From NCBI RefSeq assembly GCF_009296185.1, contig NZ_WBJR01000001.1, positions 124,001 through 188,000 of the forward strand: a DNA stretch of 64,000 nucleotides, in the 5' to 3' direction. Within the stretch, counting starts at the first letter, position 1. The number at the start of each line of letters is the position of its first letter. Under the pieces are notes generated by a model. It was given only the letters and a program-made list of their open reading frames with translations. It made no database searches and was not told where the DNA came from. Below are positions 16,235 to 24,868 of this stretch, piece after piece. The stretch comes from Hydrogenovibrio sp. JE_KL2 (lineage in GTDB: Bacteria > Pseudomonadota > Gammaproteobacteria > Thiomicrospirales > Thiomicrospiraceae). A program made the position numbers and the translations under genes.

Positions 16235-17586
16235 TAATTGATGTCCGCCTTCTCATTATCAAGATCATTTTGTTTGCCGAGATTGATGTCGATAATAGCG
16301 TCATCTTTCAAACGGCGCAGCCAGATTTCATAAGCTTCGTTGGCTTTTTTCAATCGCAGTGTTTCCATTGCCTGTTTGCGTTTGTTGGCGGCATTCAAGT
16401 CTTGTTGGCGTTTGTCATCAAGGTACAAAATAATCCACCCCTGTTCGGTGGCAAACGGAATTGCAGCATGTTTTGGTTTTACGCCGGCAATGGCTTTGGC
16501 ATATTGCAATGGCATTTGCTGGATGGTTTGCCAGCCCAAATTACCATGAGCATTCACGGAAGCAGGAATGTCTGAGTACTGCTTATTCAACTTCTTGAAG
16601 TCTTCAAGGGATTTGATGTTATTTGCCAGTTCAACCAACGCTTTTGGTGGTGCAGCTTGTTTTTGTGCATTGTCGGATAGCAAGATAAAGCGGTACAAGT
16701 GATATTGCTCTATCAGTTTGCTTCCTTTGTCTCGTTTTCCAAGCAGTTTGATGATGTGATATCCGATTGGGCTTCTGATAATGCCGCTTAATTGCCCCAC
16801 CTTAAGTGATTCTACAATGCTGGTAAAGAAGGTCGGAATCTGATCTGTGGTCAGCCATCCCAAGTCACCACCGTTCAATGCTTTGGTGCCTTCCGAGTAG
16901 CGAACGGCTACCTGGCTAAAGTCTTCACCGTCTTCAAGTTTTTTTAGAATGGTTTCGGCTTTCTTTTTGGCATCATCACGCTGTGCCGGGGTAGCGGAAT
17001 CCGGCAGATTCACCATGATATGGCCGATGTGGTACTCGTAATTATTCTGTATCAAACTCTGACGTTGAAGATAGTTGTTGATTTCGTCTTCAGTGACTTG
17101 TGTTTGGTCCAGTACCTCAACTTGTCTAAGCTTTTGGAATAGCATCTGTTGACGGATGCGTTCACGAAAATGCTGGAATCCGTCAGGCTCAGACAGGTTC
17201 AGGCGATCTCTCAGTTCTAAAACCGTTAGATTGTTGCGCTTGGCGATGTCTTCAACTTGTGCCAGTACTTCTTCGTCTTGAACCTGTATGCCGCGAGATT
17301 TGATTCGTTGCATTTGCAGTTTGTCCATGATCATCTTATCCAGCACTTTGCGTTTCAGTTGATCTAAGTCGGCAATATGGACATTACGGGCAGCAAGATC
17401 CTTTTCGGTTTCGGCAACTTGACGATCCAGTTCACTTTTCAGAATGATATCGTCGTTGACCGTGGCTACGATACGGTCAAGCAATTGTCCCTTTTCCGGC
17501 TCAGCAAATGAGGAAATGGGGAGGAGTGCGGTTGATGCCAAGACTAAGACAAGCAGAGAATGTCGCCAAGTGTTTGATAGTGTCAT
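16234..17586 (-). CDS. surA: Periplasmic chaperone and prolyl isomerase SurA
   Basis: Helps outer-membrane proteins fold, including LptD. The 450 residues comprise a signal peptide (hydrophobic core about 10-26, cleavage near SSFA-EPEK), the SurA N-terminal helical domain starting LLDRIVATVNDDIILKSELD in part, and two parvulin repeats. These begin near 183 (HIGHIMVNLPD) and near 295 (YRFILLSDN), each with the RYSEG or GNLGW type features. It lies one base downstream of lptD, the common gene order. Confidence 0.95.
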   Translation of the reverse strand: MTLSNTWRHSLLVLVLASTALLPISSFAEPEKGQLLDRIVATVNDDIILKSELDRQVAETEKDLAARNVHIADLDQLKRKVLDKMIMDKLQMQRIKSRGIQVQDEEVLAQVEDIAKRNNLTVLELRDRLNLSEPDGFQHFRERIRQQMLFQKLRQVEVLDQTQVTEDEINNYLQRQSLIQNNYEYHIGHIMVNLPDSATPAQRDDAKKKAETILKKLEDGEDFSQVAVRYSEGTKALNGGDLGWLTTDQIPTFFTSIVESLKVGQLSGIIRSPIGYHIIKLLGKRDKGSKLIEQYHLYRFILLSDNAQKQAAPPKALVELANNIKSLEDFKKLNKQYSDIPASVNAHGNLGWQTIQQMPLQYAKAIAGVKPKHAAIPFATEQGWIILYLDDKRQQDLNAANKRKQAMETLRLKKANEAYEIWLRRLKDDAIIDINLGKQNDLDNEKADIN

Positions 17587-17587
17587 A

Positions 17588-19990
17588 TTAGAAATCTAGT
17601 TTGTTGGTTAAGTATTTTGAAAAAGGTGTTCCGACGGAACTGAGACCTTTGAGTTCAATCATGTACTGGACGCTGTAATTATACAAGCCATTTGCCAATT
17701 GTGCTTCTTTAACTGACAGCTCACTTGCCCAGCAACAGCTGTCGTATCGAATCGCCGAATTGAGTTCGGTTTGTCGTTTTGCAGTGAAGTCATAATTCCA
17801 ATAACTTCCCAAGGTCCATTTGTCGTTGATGCGCCAGTTAAACCCTGTCGCAACATTTTCCTGCTCCCCGGGCTGATTGTTATTCACAACCGTATTGGTC
17901 AGTAAAAATTTAAACCTAGGGGTGAGATCAAGTTTCATACGGTTGTTAGCATTCGTCAACTCGTAATTGTGGTGCGAATATTGGCTGGTTGAAGCAAAGC
18001 TAAATTTTCCGAGGGTAAGTCCGAGGTTTAGATAGTAGTCGGATATGCGGCTGGTATCAACACTGGTGCCAGTCAGTTGCACCTTGCGGTCATCCAGATA
18101 AAAAATTTGACCGATGCCTGCTTGGGCCAGAGGCGTTCCGTCTGCTGTCAGGAAACGTGTGGTTAAAGCAGTAGAGACTTGGTTGGTATCACCGATTCGG
18201 TCATAACCCGAAAAACGGTTATAGGAAAACAGATTACTGAAATCCAAACTTTGAACGGCGGTGTCGAATACGGGAATGTTGCTTTGGTTTTGGTAGGGCA
18301 CATACAAGTATTGAACTTGGGGTTCAAGCGTTTGAATAAAGTCATTTGAACCGAAGCTGAAGTTACGTTCGAATGTGAGCCCCCCGTTAAGTGCATATTG
18401 CGGTACGGTGATGTCGTGTTCATCGGAGCCGGTGGTGTTGTAGCCATTGTTTGTCATTGTGTAGTGAACTTTGTTGGCAACCACTTCCGCTTTTAAATGA
18501 CCATAGGGTTTAACGAGCGTGTAATCCACACTCGGTGATAAATAGGATCGCTTGGCTTCGGGTTTTTGTGCAAGAGAGGAGGATACTTGAAAGTCGGTAG
18601 CTTCCGCTATGATGTTGGTGCTGACATTCTTTAGCGCGCCTTTATCGAAGTTGTGGAAGTAACTCATACCGATTTCAGGCTTTTTCTCATAGTTGTATGG
18701 TGCGTCTTTTCGCAGTCTCAAGTAATCCAACATGGAAATATGGGAGTTGAAGTTCTGGTTTTGATAGGTCAGATTAATGTGTCGTTCAGCCGTGGTGACG
18801 GTGTCAAGTGTTGTGTCAACCGGAATGTCGGCATAGAAGCTTTTATCTGAGACTTCACGCCAGGAGATGTTGCTGTTCAAGCCTTCTGCCCAATGTTGCT
18901 GGGCCGTCAGTTGAGCATCCCAACGATCCGTTACTGGATTGGTGTGCTGTAAGTTGCCGCTACTGTCTAGGTAAGCAATGCCGTCTTTTGCTGTGAGGTT
19001 ATCTCGTAACCAATGGGTGGTTAGGGTTGCGCTGTGGTTGGGTTGCAGGTAGCGGAATTCGTTGCCTAGCACTGTGCCGCGTTTCGACATTTGCATCACG
19101 GTCAAGGTGTCGTCGTAATTTGGTGCGATATTGAAATAGTAGGGAATCGCTAAATAGGACTCTGGAGAAGTTTGGTTGATGGATTGTTGTGTCCCGAATG
19201 TAGGGAATAAGAAGCCGCTGGCGCGGTTATCCATCGGGAAGTTGATGTAAGGCGTATAAAAAACCGGCAAGGTCTGAAAATATAGGACGGCGTTTTTGCC
19301 GTAGATGCGACGTTTGGCATCGTCGATTTTCAGGTGGCTGAAGTCCAGCTCCCAATCGTACTTTTTATCCTGTTGAGCCGTTTTGCCTTGCCAGAAAAAG
19401 TGCGTGAGTTTACAGGTGGTGAAGTTGGCATCATCCAAATTGGCAAGGCGATCTTGTTGGTCAATGGCTACGCTTTTTGCTGCACCATGCGCTCGCGTGT
19501 CGGTAAACTGGTATTGTGATTCATTGATGGTTGCCGTTTTGTCGCTTTGGTTCAAGGTGGCAGTGCTACCGGTCAAAATAATGTCGCTACGATGAAGTTC
19601 CACTTGTCCGAACACATGAGCGGTTTGTTTGATGCGATTGAATAATGCTTCATTTGAAATCAAAATACTGCCAGGTCGCTCTATGACAACGTGCCCGAGT
19701 AGTTTATAGTCATCGGGCGAAGTTTGGATCAATTCATCGGCTGAGGCATTGTCTTGGATGTTGGTTCCCGGTATGGGGCGAGGTGTTGCAATCCAGTCAG
19801 GTTTGCAAGACTCTTGCTCGGAAAGTAGCGTTTCGCAGCTAGCAGAAGAGGTGGTTTCGGTTTTAATTTTCGTTTGCTGAACGGTTTCATTTGCGTACGC
19901 AGAAGACAGGATTCCCCACAAGCCAAATGCAAAACTTAGCGTAAAAAAAAATGACCCTATTCGTAGAAGAAAACGAAGATGAATTGACAT
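17588..19990 (-). CDS. lptD: LPS-assembly outer-membrane protein LptD
   Basis: Beta-barrel that inserts lipopolysaccharide into the outer leaflet with LptE. The 800-residue protein has a signal peptide, an N-terminal OstA/jellyroll region (about 95-230) and a long barrel. Cysteines at about 52 and 62 and the adjacent pair in RYDSCCWAS near the C terminus match the disulphide pattern of LptD. The protein ends in aromatic F, as barrels do. It heads the minus-strand run and is divergent from amgK with a 75-base gap that must hold both promoters. Confidence 0.96.
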   Translation of the reverse strand: MSIHLRFLLRIGSFFFTLSFAFGLWGILSSAYANETVQQTKIKTETTSSASCETLLSEQESCKPDWIATPRPIPGTNIQDNASADELIQTSPDDYKLLGHVVIERPGSILISNEALFNRIKQTAHVFGQVELHRSDIILTGSTATLNQSDKTATINESQYQFTDTRAHGAAKSVAIDQQDRLANLDDANFTTCKLTHFFWQGKTAQQDKKYDWELDFSHLKIDDAKRRIYGKNAVLYFQTLPVFYTPYINFPMDNRASGFLFPTFGTQQSINQTSPESYLAIPYYFNIAPNYDDTLTVMQMSKRGTVLGNEFRYLQPNHSATLTTHWLRDNLTAKDGIAYLDSSGNLQHTNPVTDRWDAQLTAQQHWAEGLNSNISWREVSDKSFYADIPVDTTLDTVTTAERHINLTYQNQNFNSHISMLDYLRLRKDAPYNYEKKPEIGMSYFHNFDKGALKNVSTNIIAEATDFQVSSSLAQKPEAKRSYLSPSVDYTLVKPYGHLKAEVVANKVHYTMTNNGYNTTGSDEHDITVPQYALNGGLTFERNFSFGSNDFIQTLEPQVQYLYVPYQNQSNIPVFDTAVQSLDFSNLFSYNRFSGYDRIGDTNQVSTALTTRFLTADGTPLAQAGIGQIFYLDDRKVQLTGTSVDTSRISDYYLNLGLTLGKFSFASTSQYSHHNYELTNANNRMKLDLTPRFKFLLTNTVVNNNQPGEQENVATGFNWRINDKWTLGSYWNYDFTAKRQTELNSAIRYDSCCWASELSVKEAQLANGLYNYSVQYMIELKGLSSVGTPFSKYLTNKLDF

Positions 19991-20065
19991 CCAATTAAAA
20001 ATCGTGAATTATGAATTAAACCCTTATTCTAACCGAGATTACTCTCAGTACGACCAAAGATTTGC

Positions 20066-21106
20066 ATGACGGAACGTTTTCAAAAATTACTCACCTGGCT
20101 CGAGCAGCTAAATTCCTTCGATAAAGATGTCTTTACAATGCCGGAACCGGCATCGAATGACGCCAGTTTTCGGCGCTATTATCGTATTCAATTAACGCAA
20201 GATGTTGACACTTATCGACAGGGTCAGACGTTCATTATTATGGACGCGCCACCTGAACATGAAGATTGTCGCCCGTTTATCAAAGTCTCTCATGATATGT
20301 CGGCGATGGGCCTGAATGTCCCTAAAGTGCTTGAGCAGAACCTTGAGTTAGGGTTTTTGCTATTGACAGATTTGGGGGCAGATACCTATGCGTCGAAACT
20401 TAATGATTCGACCGTGGATTATCTATACCGGGATGCGATGCGCGCATTAATCAAGTTGAACAGTTTGGGGGAATCTTACGCAAAAGACTTAAAGCCTTAT
20501 GATAGCCAGCTGTTAACCACTGAAATGACATTGTTTAGTGATTGGTTGGGAGAAAAACATCTCGGGCTGGGGATGAGTCAATTTGAAAAAATAGAGTGGC
20601 AGAATACGCAGGATGTTTTGATTAAGTCGGCACTACAGCAACCGAAAACCTATGTGCATCGTGATTACCATAGTCGAAACTTGATGGTGTTGGCAAAAGG
20701 CAATCCGGGGGTTTTAGATTTTCAGGACGCGGTTCATGGTCCGCTAACCTATGATGCGGTTTCATTGTTTAGAGATTGTTATGTACGCTGGCCGGCGGAA
20801 CAGGTTCGAGAATGGATTCGTGAGTATTTCCTGAGATTGGTTGAAATCAGACTGCTGTCTCGTGACGAGTGGAAAGGTTTTTCGAAGGCGTTTGATTTGA
20901 TGGGGGTGCAGCGTCATTTGAAGGCCTCCGGTATTTTTGCACGGCTTTATCACCGCGATGGCAAAGACGGCTATCTTGCCGATATTCCCAACACACTAGA
21001 TTACATTGTCGAAGTGGGAAGAGAACACTCGGAAATGCGCTTTATTGTTGACTGGGCGGCAGAAAAAGTTTTGCCGAGATTGATGGAAATCAATAAAGCA
21101 TCATGA
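20066..21106 (+). CDS. amgK: N-acetylmuramate/N-acetylglucosamine anomeric kinase
   Basis: Aminoglycoside-phosphotransferase fold kinase, 346 residues. The catalytic loop is VHRDYHSRNLMV (about 197-208) and the metal-binding motif is GVLDFQDAVHGP (about 214-225). With murU directly downstream and lptD upstream this is the arrangement of Pseudomonas AmgK, which phosphorylates MurNAc in the wall-recycling bypass that feeds UDP-MurNAc. Function is inferred from that context and family resemblance; the start is the ATG at 20066. Confidence 0.88.
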   Translation: MTERFQKLLTWLEQLNSFDKDVFTMPEPASNDASFRRYYRIQLTQDVDTYRQGQTFIIMDAPPEHEDCRPFIKVSHDMSAMGLNVPKVLEQNLELGFLLLTDLGADTYASKLNDSTVDYLYRDAMRALIKLNSLGESYAKDLKPYDSQLLTTEMTLFSDWLGEKHLGLGMSQFEKIEWQNTQDVLIKSALQQPKTYVHRDYHSRNLMVLAKGNPGVLDFQDAVHGPLTYDAVSLFRDCYVRWPAEQVREWIREYFLRLVEIRLLSRDEWKGFSKAFDLMGVQRHLKASGIFARLYHRDGKDGYLADIPNTLDYIVEVGREHSEMRFIVDWAAEKVLPRLMEINKAS

Positions 21107-21154
21107 CGGTAATCATGATGGCGAGATGAGACGGAAATTGGTGGTAAATTAGAG

Positions 21155-21859
21155 ATGAACAGGCGTGCAATGATTTTGGCGGCGGGCAGAGGCAATCGCC
21201 TAAGGCCCTTGACGGATTCCATTCCCAAGCCTTTGGTGACCGTGGGGTTTTATTCCCTGATTGAGCATCACTTGCATAAATTCTGCCAGGTTGGGGTCAA
21301 GGAGATTGTTATCAATCATGCTTGGCTTGGCGACAAGATTGAAGCAGCATTGGGAGATGGCTCGCGCTATGGTGTCAATATCGCCTATTCTGCGGAGCCG
21401 GAAGGTGGTTTGGAAACGGCGGGAGGCATTTTGCAAGCGTTGCCGTTGTTGTCGGATGGACAGCAACCTTTTTGCGTCGTCAATGGGGATGTTTTTACCG
21501 ATTATTCCTTCGATAAAATCTCTCAGTTGACATTGGCGACTGGCATAATGGCGCACCTGATATTGGTTCCCAATCCTGACTTTAAATCCGAAGGCGACTT
21601 TGGTTTGGAGCAGGGTATGGCTACTTTGGATAAGATCTATACCTTTTCAGGGGTGAGTGTACTGCACCCGGCATTGTTTGAAGGGTTGGAGCCTGGAAGG
21701 CTAGCATTGGGGGGTATCTTGAAGCAAGCCATTGCTGAACGGAAAGTCACCGCAGAGCTTTATGAAGGCTATTGGAGTGATGTGGGTACGCTGGAAAGAT
21801 TAAATAAAACAAGACAAGATTTTGAATCAAATAACAAAATGAAAATGGAGAAACTATGA
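21155..21859 (+). CDS. murU: N-acetylmuramate-1-phosphate uridylyltransferase
   Basis: Sugar-nucleotide transferase of 234 residues. The N-terminal pyrophosphorylase loop reads MILAAGRGNRLRPLTDSIPK. The GDVFTD metal motif is near residue 109 and the C-terminal GYWSDVGTLERL is typical of MurU. It acts after AmgK to form UDP-MurNAc, by-passing part of de novo synthesis. It overlaps the next gene by four bases. A copy of the 19-bp motif lies inside it. Confidence 0.88.
   Translation: MNRRAMILAAGRGNRLRPLTDSIPKPLVTVGFYSLIEHHLHKFCQVGVKEIVINHAWLGDKIEAALGDGSRYGVNIAYSAEPEGGLETAGGILQALPLLSDGQQPFCVVNGDVFTDYSFDKISQLTLATGIMAHLILVPNPDFKSEGDFGLEQGMATLDKIYTFSGVSVLHPALFEGLEPGRLALGGILKQAIAERKVTAELYEGYWSDVGTLERLNKTRQDFESNNKMKMEKL
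21278..21296 (+). repeat. 19-bp dispersed motif, copy 3 (inside murU)
   Basis: AAATTCTGCCAGGTTGGGG, one mismatch to the consensus. Read here in a different frame (K-F-C-Q-V-G) from the pdxA and sufD copies. Confidence 0.8.
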
Positions 21860-22116
21860 GTCATAAACATCAAGCAATGATCGATAAGGTATTTGCCCAT
21901 CCAATGGCGATGAATTTGGATTGGAAAAAGCTTTCTTCAGCATTGACGCACTTTGGCGCGGAAATCGCAGTATCTGAAAGTAATCATGCGAAAATCGTGA
22001 TCAACGGAAATGAATTCAACTTGAGCCTGCCTCACCACGGTCATGAGTTGAACAACCGTGATGACATTGCCAAGTTGAAACACTTTTTAGAAGATAACGG
22101 CATTTCCGGTAGCTAA
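21856..22116 (+). CDS. HicA-like small protein
   Basis: An 86-residue protein whose middle (DWKKLSSALTHFGAEI, then KIVINGNEF and LPHHGHEL) resembles the HicA/YcfA double-stranded RNA-binding-like fold. No HicB partner is adjacent. It belongs to a stand-alone branch sometimes labelled as HicA toxin. Toxin activity should not be assumed: histidines occur at the end of the second strand rather than in the usual GSHHxF motif. It overlaps murU by four bases, so it is cotranslated with the recycling genes. Function unknown. Confidence 0.75.
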   Translation: MSHKHQAMIDKVFAHPMAMNLDWKKLSSALTHFGAEIAVSESNHAKIVINGNEFNLSLPHHGHELNNRDDIAKLKHFLEDNGISGS

Positions 22117-22186
22117 AACATCATAAAAAGACGATAGCCTCGGATAAAGAAATTCTCTGTAAGTAACTTCGGGGTTTGGTTGCAAT

Positions 22187-22211
22187 CACATTATTAGTGT
22201 TTAATAATGTG
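22187..22211. other. Hairpin upstream of the small lipoprotein gene
   Basis: CACATTATTA pairs perfectly with TAATAATGTG around a five-base loop. There is no T-run after it. It lies 44 bases before the lipoprotein ATG and 70 bases after the HicA-like stop. Confidence 0.5.
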
Positions 22212-22255
22212 GCGGACTTCTTAAGTTTTAATCAATCTGAATGAAAGGATAAAAA

Positions 22256-22429
22256 ATGAGATTAACTGGTCTTTTACTAGCAATGATGATGGCTTTAGGT
22301 TTGACAGCATGTTCAGGTGGTAGCGACAAGTCTGCTGATAAAGCTGCGGCTGCACCAGCGGCTTCTGCACCAGCAGCGGCTCCGGCAAAAGCTTACAACC
22401 CTGATAAGGATACAGACGGAGATTGCTAA
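22256..22429 (+). CDS. Small alanine/proline-rich lipoprotein
   Basis: A 57-codon gene with AAAGGA six bases before its ATG. The product has a lipoprotein signal: MRLTGLLLAMMMALG, then the lipobox LTAC with Cys19. The serine at +2 after Cys points to the outer membrane. The mature part is only 39 residues: a Ser/Asp/Lys start, an Ala-Pro linker and the ending PDKDTDGDC. That tail resembles a calcium-loop-like DxDxDG motif with a terminal cysteine. Family not recognised. A strong terminator follows directly, so it is a compact separate unit. Confidence 0.8.
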   Translation: MRLTGLLLAMMMALGLTACSGGSDKSADKAAAAPAASAPAAAPAKAYNPDKDTDGDC

Positions 22430-22454
22430 GTTTTTAGGCAACTCAATCTGATTG

Positions 22455-22490
22455 AAAAAAGAGCTAGTGCATTTGCCTAGCTCTTTTTTT
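22455..22490 (+). terminator. Terminator of the lipoprotein gene
   Basis: GAGCTAG (22461-22467) pairs with CTAGCTC (22477-22483), extended by A- and T-runs, and followed by seven T. Confidence 0.9.
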
Positions 22491-22561
22491 ATGTCATAAA
22501 TAAATTCATCCGCTTAAAATACTAATATGATTTTTGTATGCAGTGAAAGGAGACGTTGAGA

Positions 22562-23338
22562 ATGTTGTTTGTAATTTCCCCGGCCAAATCTTTGGATGAA
22601 TCGCCGGTTTCATTGAATATTAAAGAAACGCAATCGGACTTTCTCGATGAATCTCAGATTCTTATAAAGCAGTTGAAAGAATACGGCCCAGTGGATATTG
22701 CGGGTTTGATGGGGTTGAGTGATAAGTTGTCGGAGTTGAACTATCAGCGTTTTCAGGATTGGCAATTGCCTATGCCGTCAGAACATGCACGCCCTGCGGC
22801 GTTTTTATTTAAAGGTGACGTCTATCAGGGGCTGGATATTCGAAGCATGGATGAAAAGCAAGTGGCTTACCTGCAAAAGCATCTGGGGATTCTGTCCGGG
22901 CTGTATGGTATTGTCCGCCCCATGGATACGATTTTGCCTTACCGTTTGGAAATGGGTACCGGTCTTGAAAATACACGAGGCAAAAACCTCTATCAGTTTT
23001 GGGGTGAGCGTTTGACGGATTGGGTGAATAATCATCTTGATGCGTCGACCGGCAAGGTATTAGTGAATTTGGCGTCAAATGAGTATTTTAAAGCGGTAAA
23101 CCCAAAGAAAATCAACGCAACCGTTATCACGCCTCAGTTCAAAGATTGGAAAAACGGCCAGTATAAAATGATCAGTTTCTATGCAAAAAAAGCGAGAGGG
23201 TTGATGGTGCGTTATGCCGCGGTAGAGCAAATAGAGCAGGTAGAAGATTTAAAGCACTTTGATGATGAAGGCTACCGTTTTGCCCCAGATTTATCGAATG
23301 AAACAGATTGGGTGTTTACGCGTCGCCAAGAAGATTAA
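22562..23338 (+). CDS. yaaA: Peroxide stress protein YaaA family
   Basis: A 258-residue protein of the YaaA/DUF328 family, which lowers free iron and protects DNA during hydrogen peroxide stress and can bind DNA. It begins [13 protein letters not shown], matching E. coli YaaA. Other family blocks are [38 protein letters not shown] and [19 protein letters not shown] lies eight bases before the ATG at 22562; a TTG six bases earlier is less likely. Confidence 0.93.
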   Translation: MLFVISPAKSLDESPVSLNIKETQSDFLDESQILIKQLKEYGPVDIAGLMGLSDKLSELNYQRFQDWQLPMPSEHARPAAFLFKGDVYQGLDIRSMDEKQVAYLQKHLGILSGLYGIVRPMDTILPYRLEMGTGLENTRGKNLYQFWGERLTDWVNNHLDASTGKVLVNLASNEYFKAVNPKKINATVITPQFKDWKNGQYKMISFYAKKARGLMVRYAAVEQIEQVEDLKHFDDEGYRFAPDLSNETDWVFTRRQED

Positions 23339-23347
23339 TTAGGTTTC

Positions 23348-23476
23348 TCAAAGAATGGGGTTGCCCATTTTGTACATAGAAAGCACGCCAAGAATCGCTA
23401 GGGTCGATAATGTAATCAATAGCATATAAGGGCGTGCTTGCCTTGCGGGTTGTTTTTTAGCTGAATGTGCGTTCAT
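23348..23476 (-). CDS. Tiny single-helix membrane protein
   Basis: A 42-codon frame (57 codons if the ATG at 23521 is used). The product has a basic N-terminal part (SAKKQPARQARPY) and then one hydrophobic helix (MLLITLSTLAILGVLSMY), ending KMGNPIL. The positive-inside pattern suits an inner-membrane protein with its N terminus in the cytosol. AAAGAGAATAAAG precedes the inner ATG; the outer ATG has no ribosome site. It converges with yaaA and is divergent from rnpB. No family recognised. Confidence 0.5.
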   Translation of the reverse strand: MNAHSAKKQPARQARPYMLLITLSTLAILGVLSMYKMGNPIL

Positions 23477-23586
23477 GTCTTTATTCTCTTTTTCATGTCT
23501 ACGAACTTTATCAGACGACATTTTCGGAATCTAATCAGACTTATTTATCTTGAGATAAATGCCAGAGAATAAAACCGGTTTTATCT

Positions 23587-23616
23587 TTAGACTTTTCGAG
23601 AGGACTTCTGTATAGT
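23587..23616 (+). promoter_or_regulatory. Putative rnpB promoter
   Basis: TTAGAC (23587-23592), 18-base spacer, TATAGT (23611-23616), about seven bases before the expected 5' end of RNase P RNA. Confidence 0.5.
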
Positions 23617-23622
23617 TGCCGC

Positions 23623-23985
<363 letters not shown>

Positions 23986-24341
23986 ATTTTTACCTCATTC
24001 TGAGGTCGGTTTATCAGAAACCCACTTTTCTCCAAAAATTGAATTTTTTTGAAAAAATCCCCACTTCTCCCCACTATTTTTTAAACCAGAACTGAAAGTA
24101 CCATATATTGTGCCAAGTTTTATGTCTGACACTATATGTGTACTTTGTCCTGTCTTGAACTAAAAGTTTAATCTCTTCAATCTCTTGTTGTGCCTACCTA
24201 ATGCTTTGTTGTATGTATGTTTTTTAAGTTATTGAGTTTAAATATAAAATTTTTTATACATTTTTTCATTTTTTACCCGCTTGATGACGCTAAGTTATTG
24301 GTCTGCTTAGGAAAAATCTATAAAAATCCTATTTGCACGGC
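23986..24341. other. Long AT-rich interval between rnpB and the mraZ promoter
   Basis: No gene seen. Read on the minus strand it contains two GTGGGG boxes exactly 10 bases apart (24059-24064 and 24069-24074) and a single GTGGG at 24021-24025. These resemble the MraZ boxes of the nearby promoter but face the other way. The rest is AT-rich with several T-runs. Confidence 0.5.
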
Positions 24342-24370
24342 TTGACAGTGGTGATGAAGTTGCATATAGT
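24342..24370 (+). promoter_or_regulatory. dcw cluster promoter upstream of mraZ
   Basis: A near-perfect sigma-70 promoter: TTGACA (24342-24347), 17-base spacer, TATAGT (24365-24370). Transcription should start near 24377, giving a leader of roughly 33 bases. Confidence 0.85.
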
Positions 24371-24402
24371 GGCGTCAAGTGGAGAAATGTGGTGTAAAGT
24401 GG
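24369..24402 (+). promoter_or_regulatory. MraZ operator: four GTGG boxes in 10-bp register
   Basis: GTGG occurs at 24369, 24379, 24389 and 24399, an exact 10-base period on one face of the helix. It begins in the -10 box and runs through the start region. MraZ is known to bind repeated TGGG-type boxes before its own gene, so autorepression of the cluster is expected. A further GTGG at 24348 lies in the promoter spacer. Confidence 0.8.
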
Positions 24403-24409
24403 AAACATA

Positions 24410-24868
24410 ATGTTGTTTTTCAGAGGCATAAACTCAATCAACATGGATACGAAGGGGCGGCTTGCCATTCCCAAGAAGTATCGCGAGTCGATTGAAGAAG
24501 CGAGCGAAAGTCAATTGGTGGCAACCATTGATTTAAATAGCCCGTGCCTGCTGATCTACACCATGGATGAATGGGAAGTGATTGAGCGTAAATTGATGTC
24601 GCTTCCAAACATGGATCCACAAGCAAGATTGGTTCAGCGACTATTGCTTGGGCATGCGTCTGAAATGGAGATGGATTCCCAAGGCCGTATTTTGCTTCCA
24701 AGTATGTTGAGGGAACACGCAAAGTTGGACAAGAATGTGATCTTGCTTGGACAAGGAAATAAATTTGAACTCTGGTCTCAAGAGGCATGGGATGCATCGA
24801 GACCAGATATGTTGGATACCGCTTCGACCGGTCAGGTGTCCGATGCGCTTTCAACGTTGAGCCTGTAA
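24410..24868 (+). CDS. mraZ: Division and cell wall cluster regulator MraZ
   Basis: A 152-residue DNA-binding protein with two AbrB-like SpoVT repeats: INSIDTKGRLAIPKKYR-like start (here NMDTKGRLAIPKKYR, about 10-24) and EMDSQGRILLPSMLRE (about 85-100). It forms ring oligomers and represses the dcw promoter. It is the first gene of the cluster. Its TAA overlaps the rsmH ATG (TAATG), coupling the two. Confidence 0.96.
   Translation: MLFFRGINSINMDTKGRLAIPKKYRESIEEASESQLVATIDLNSPCLLIYTMDEWEVIERKLMSLPNMDPQARLVQRLLLGHASEMEMDSQGRILLPSMLREHAKLDKNVILLGQGNKFELWSQEAWDASRPDMLDTASTGQVSDALSTLSL

Noticed and set aside
24787-24867. N-terminal extension of rsmH into mraZ
   Set aside because: The ATG overlapping the mraZ stop gives the normal RsmH N terminus; the extension is out of frame with mraZ and has no family support.
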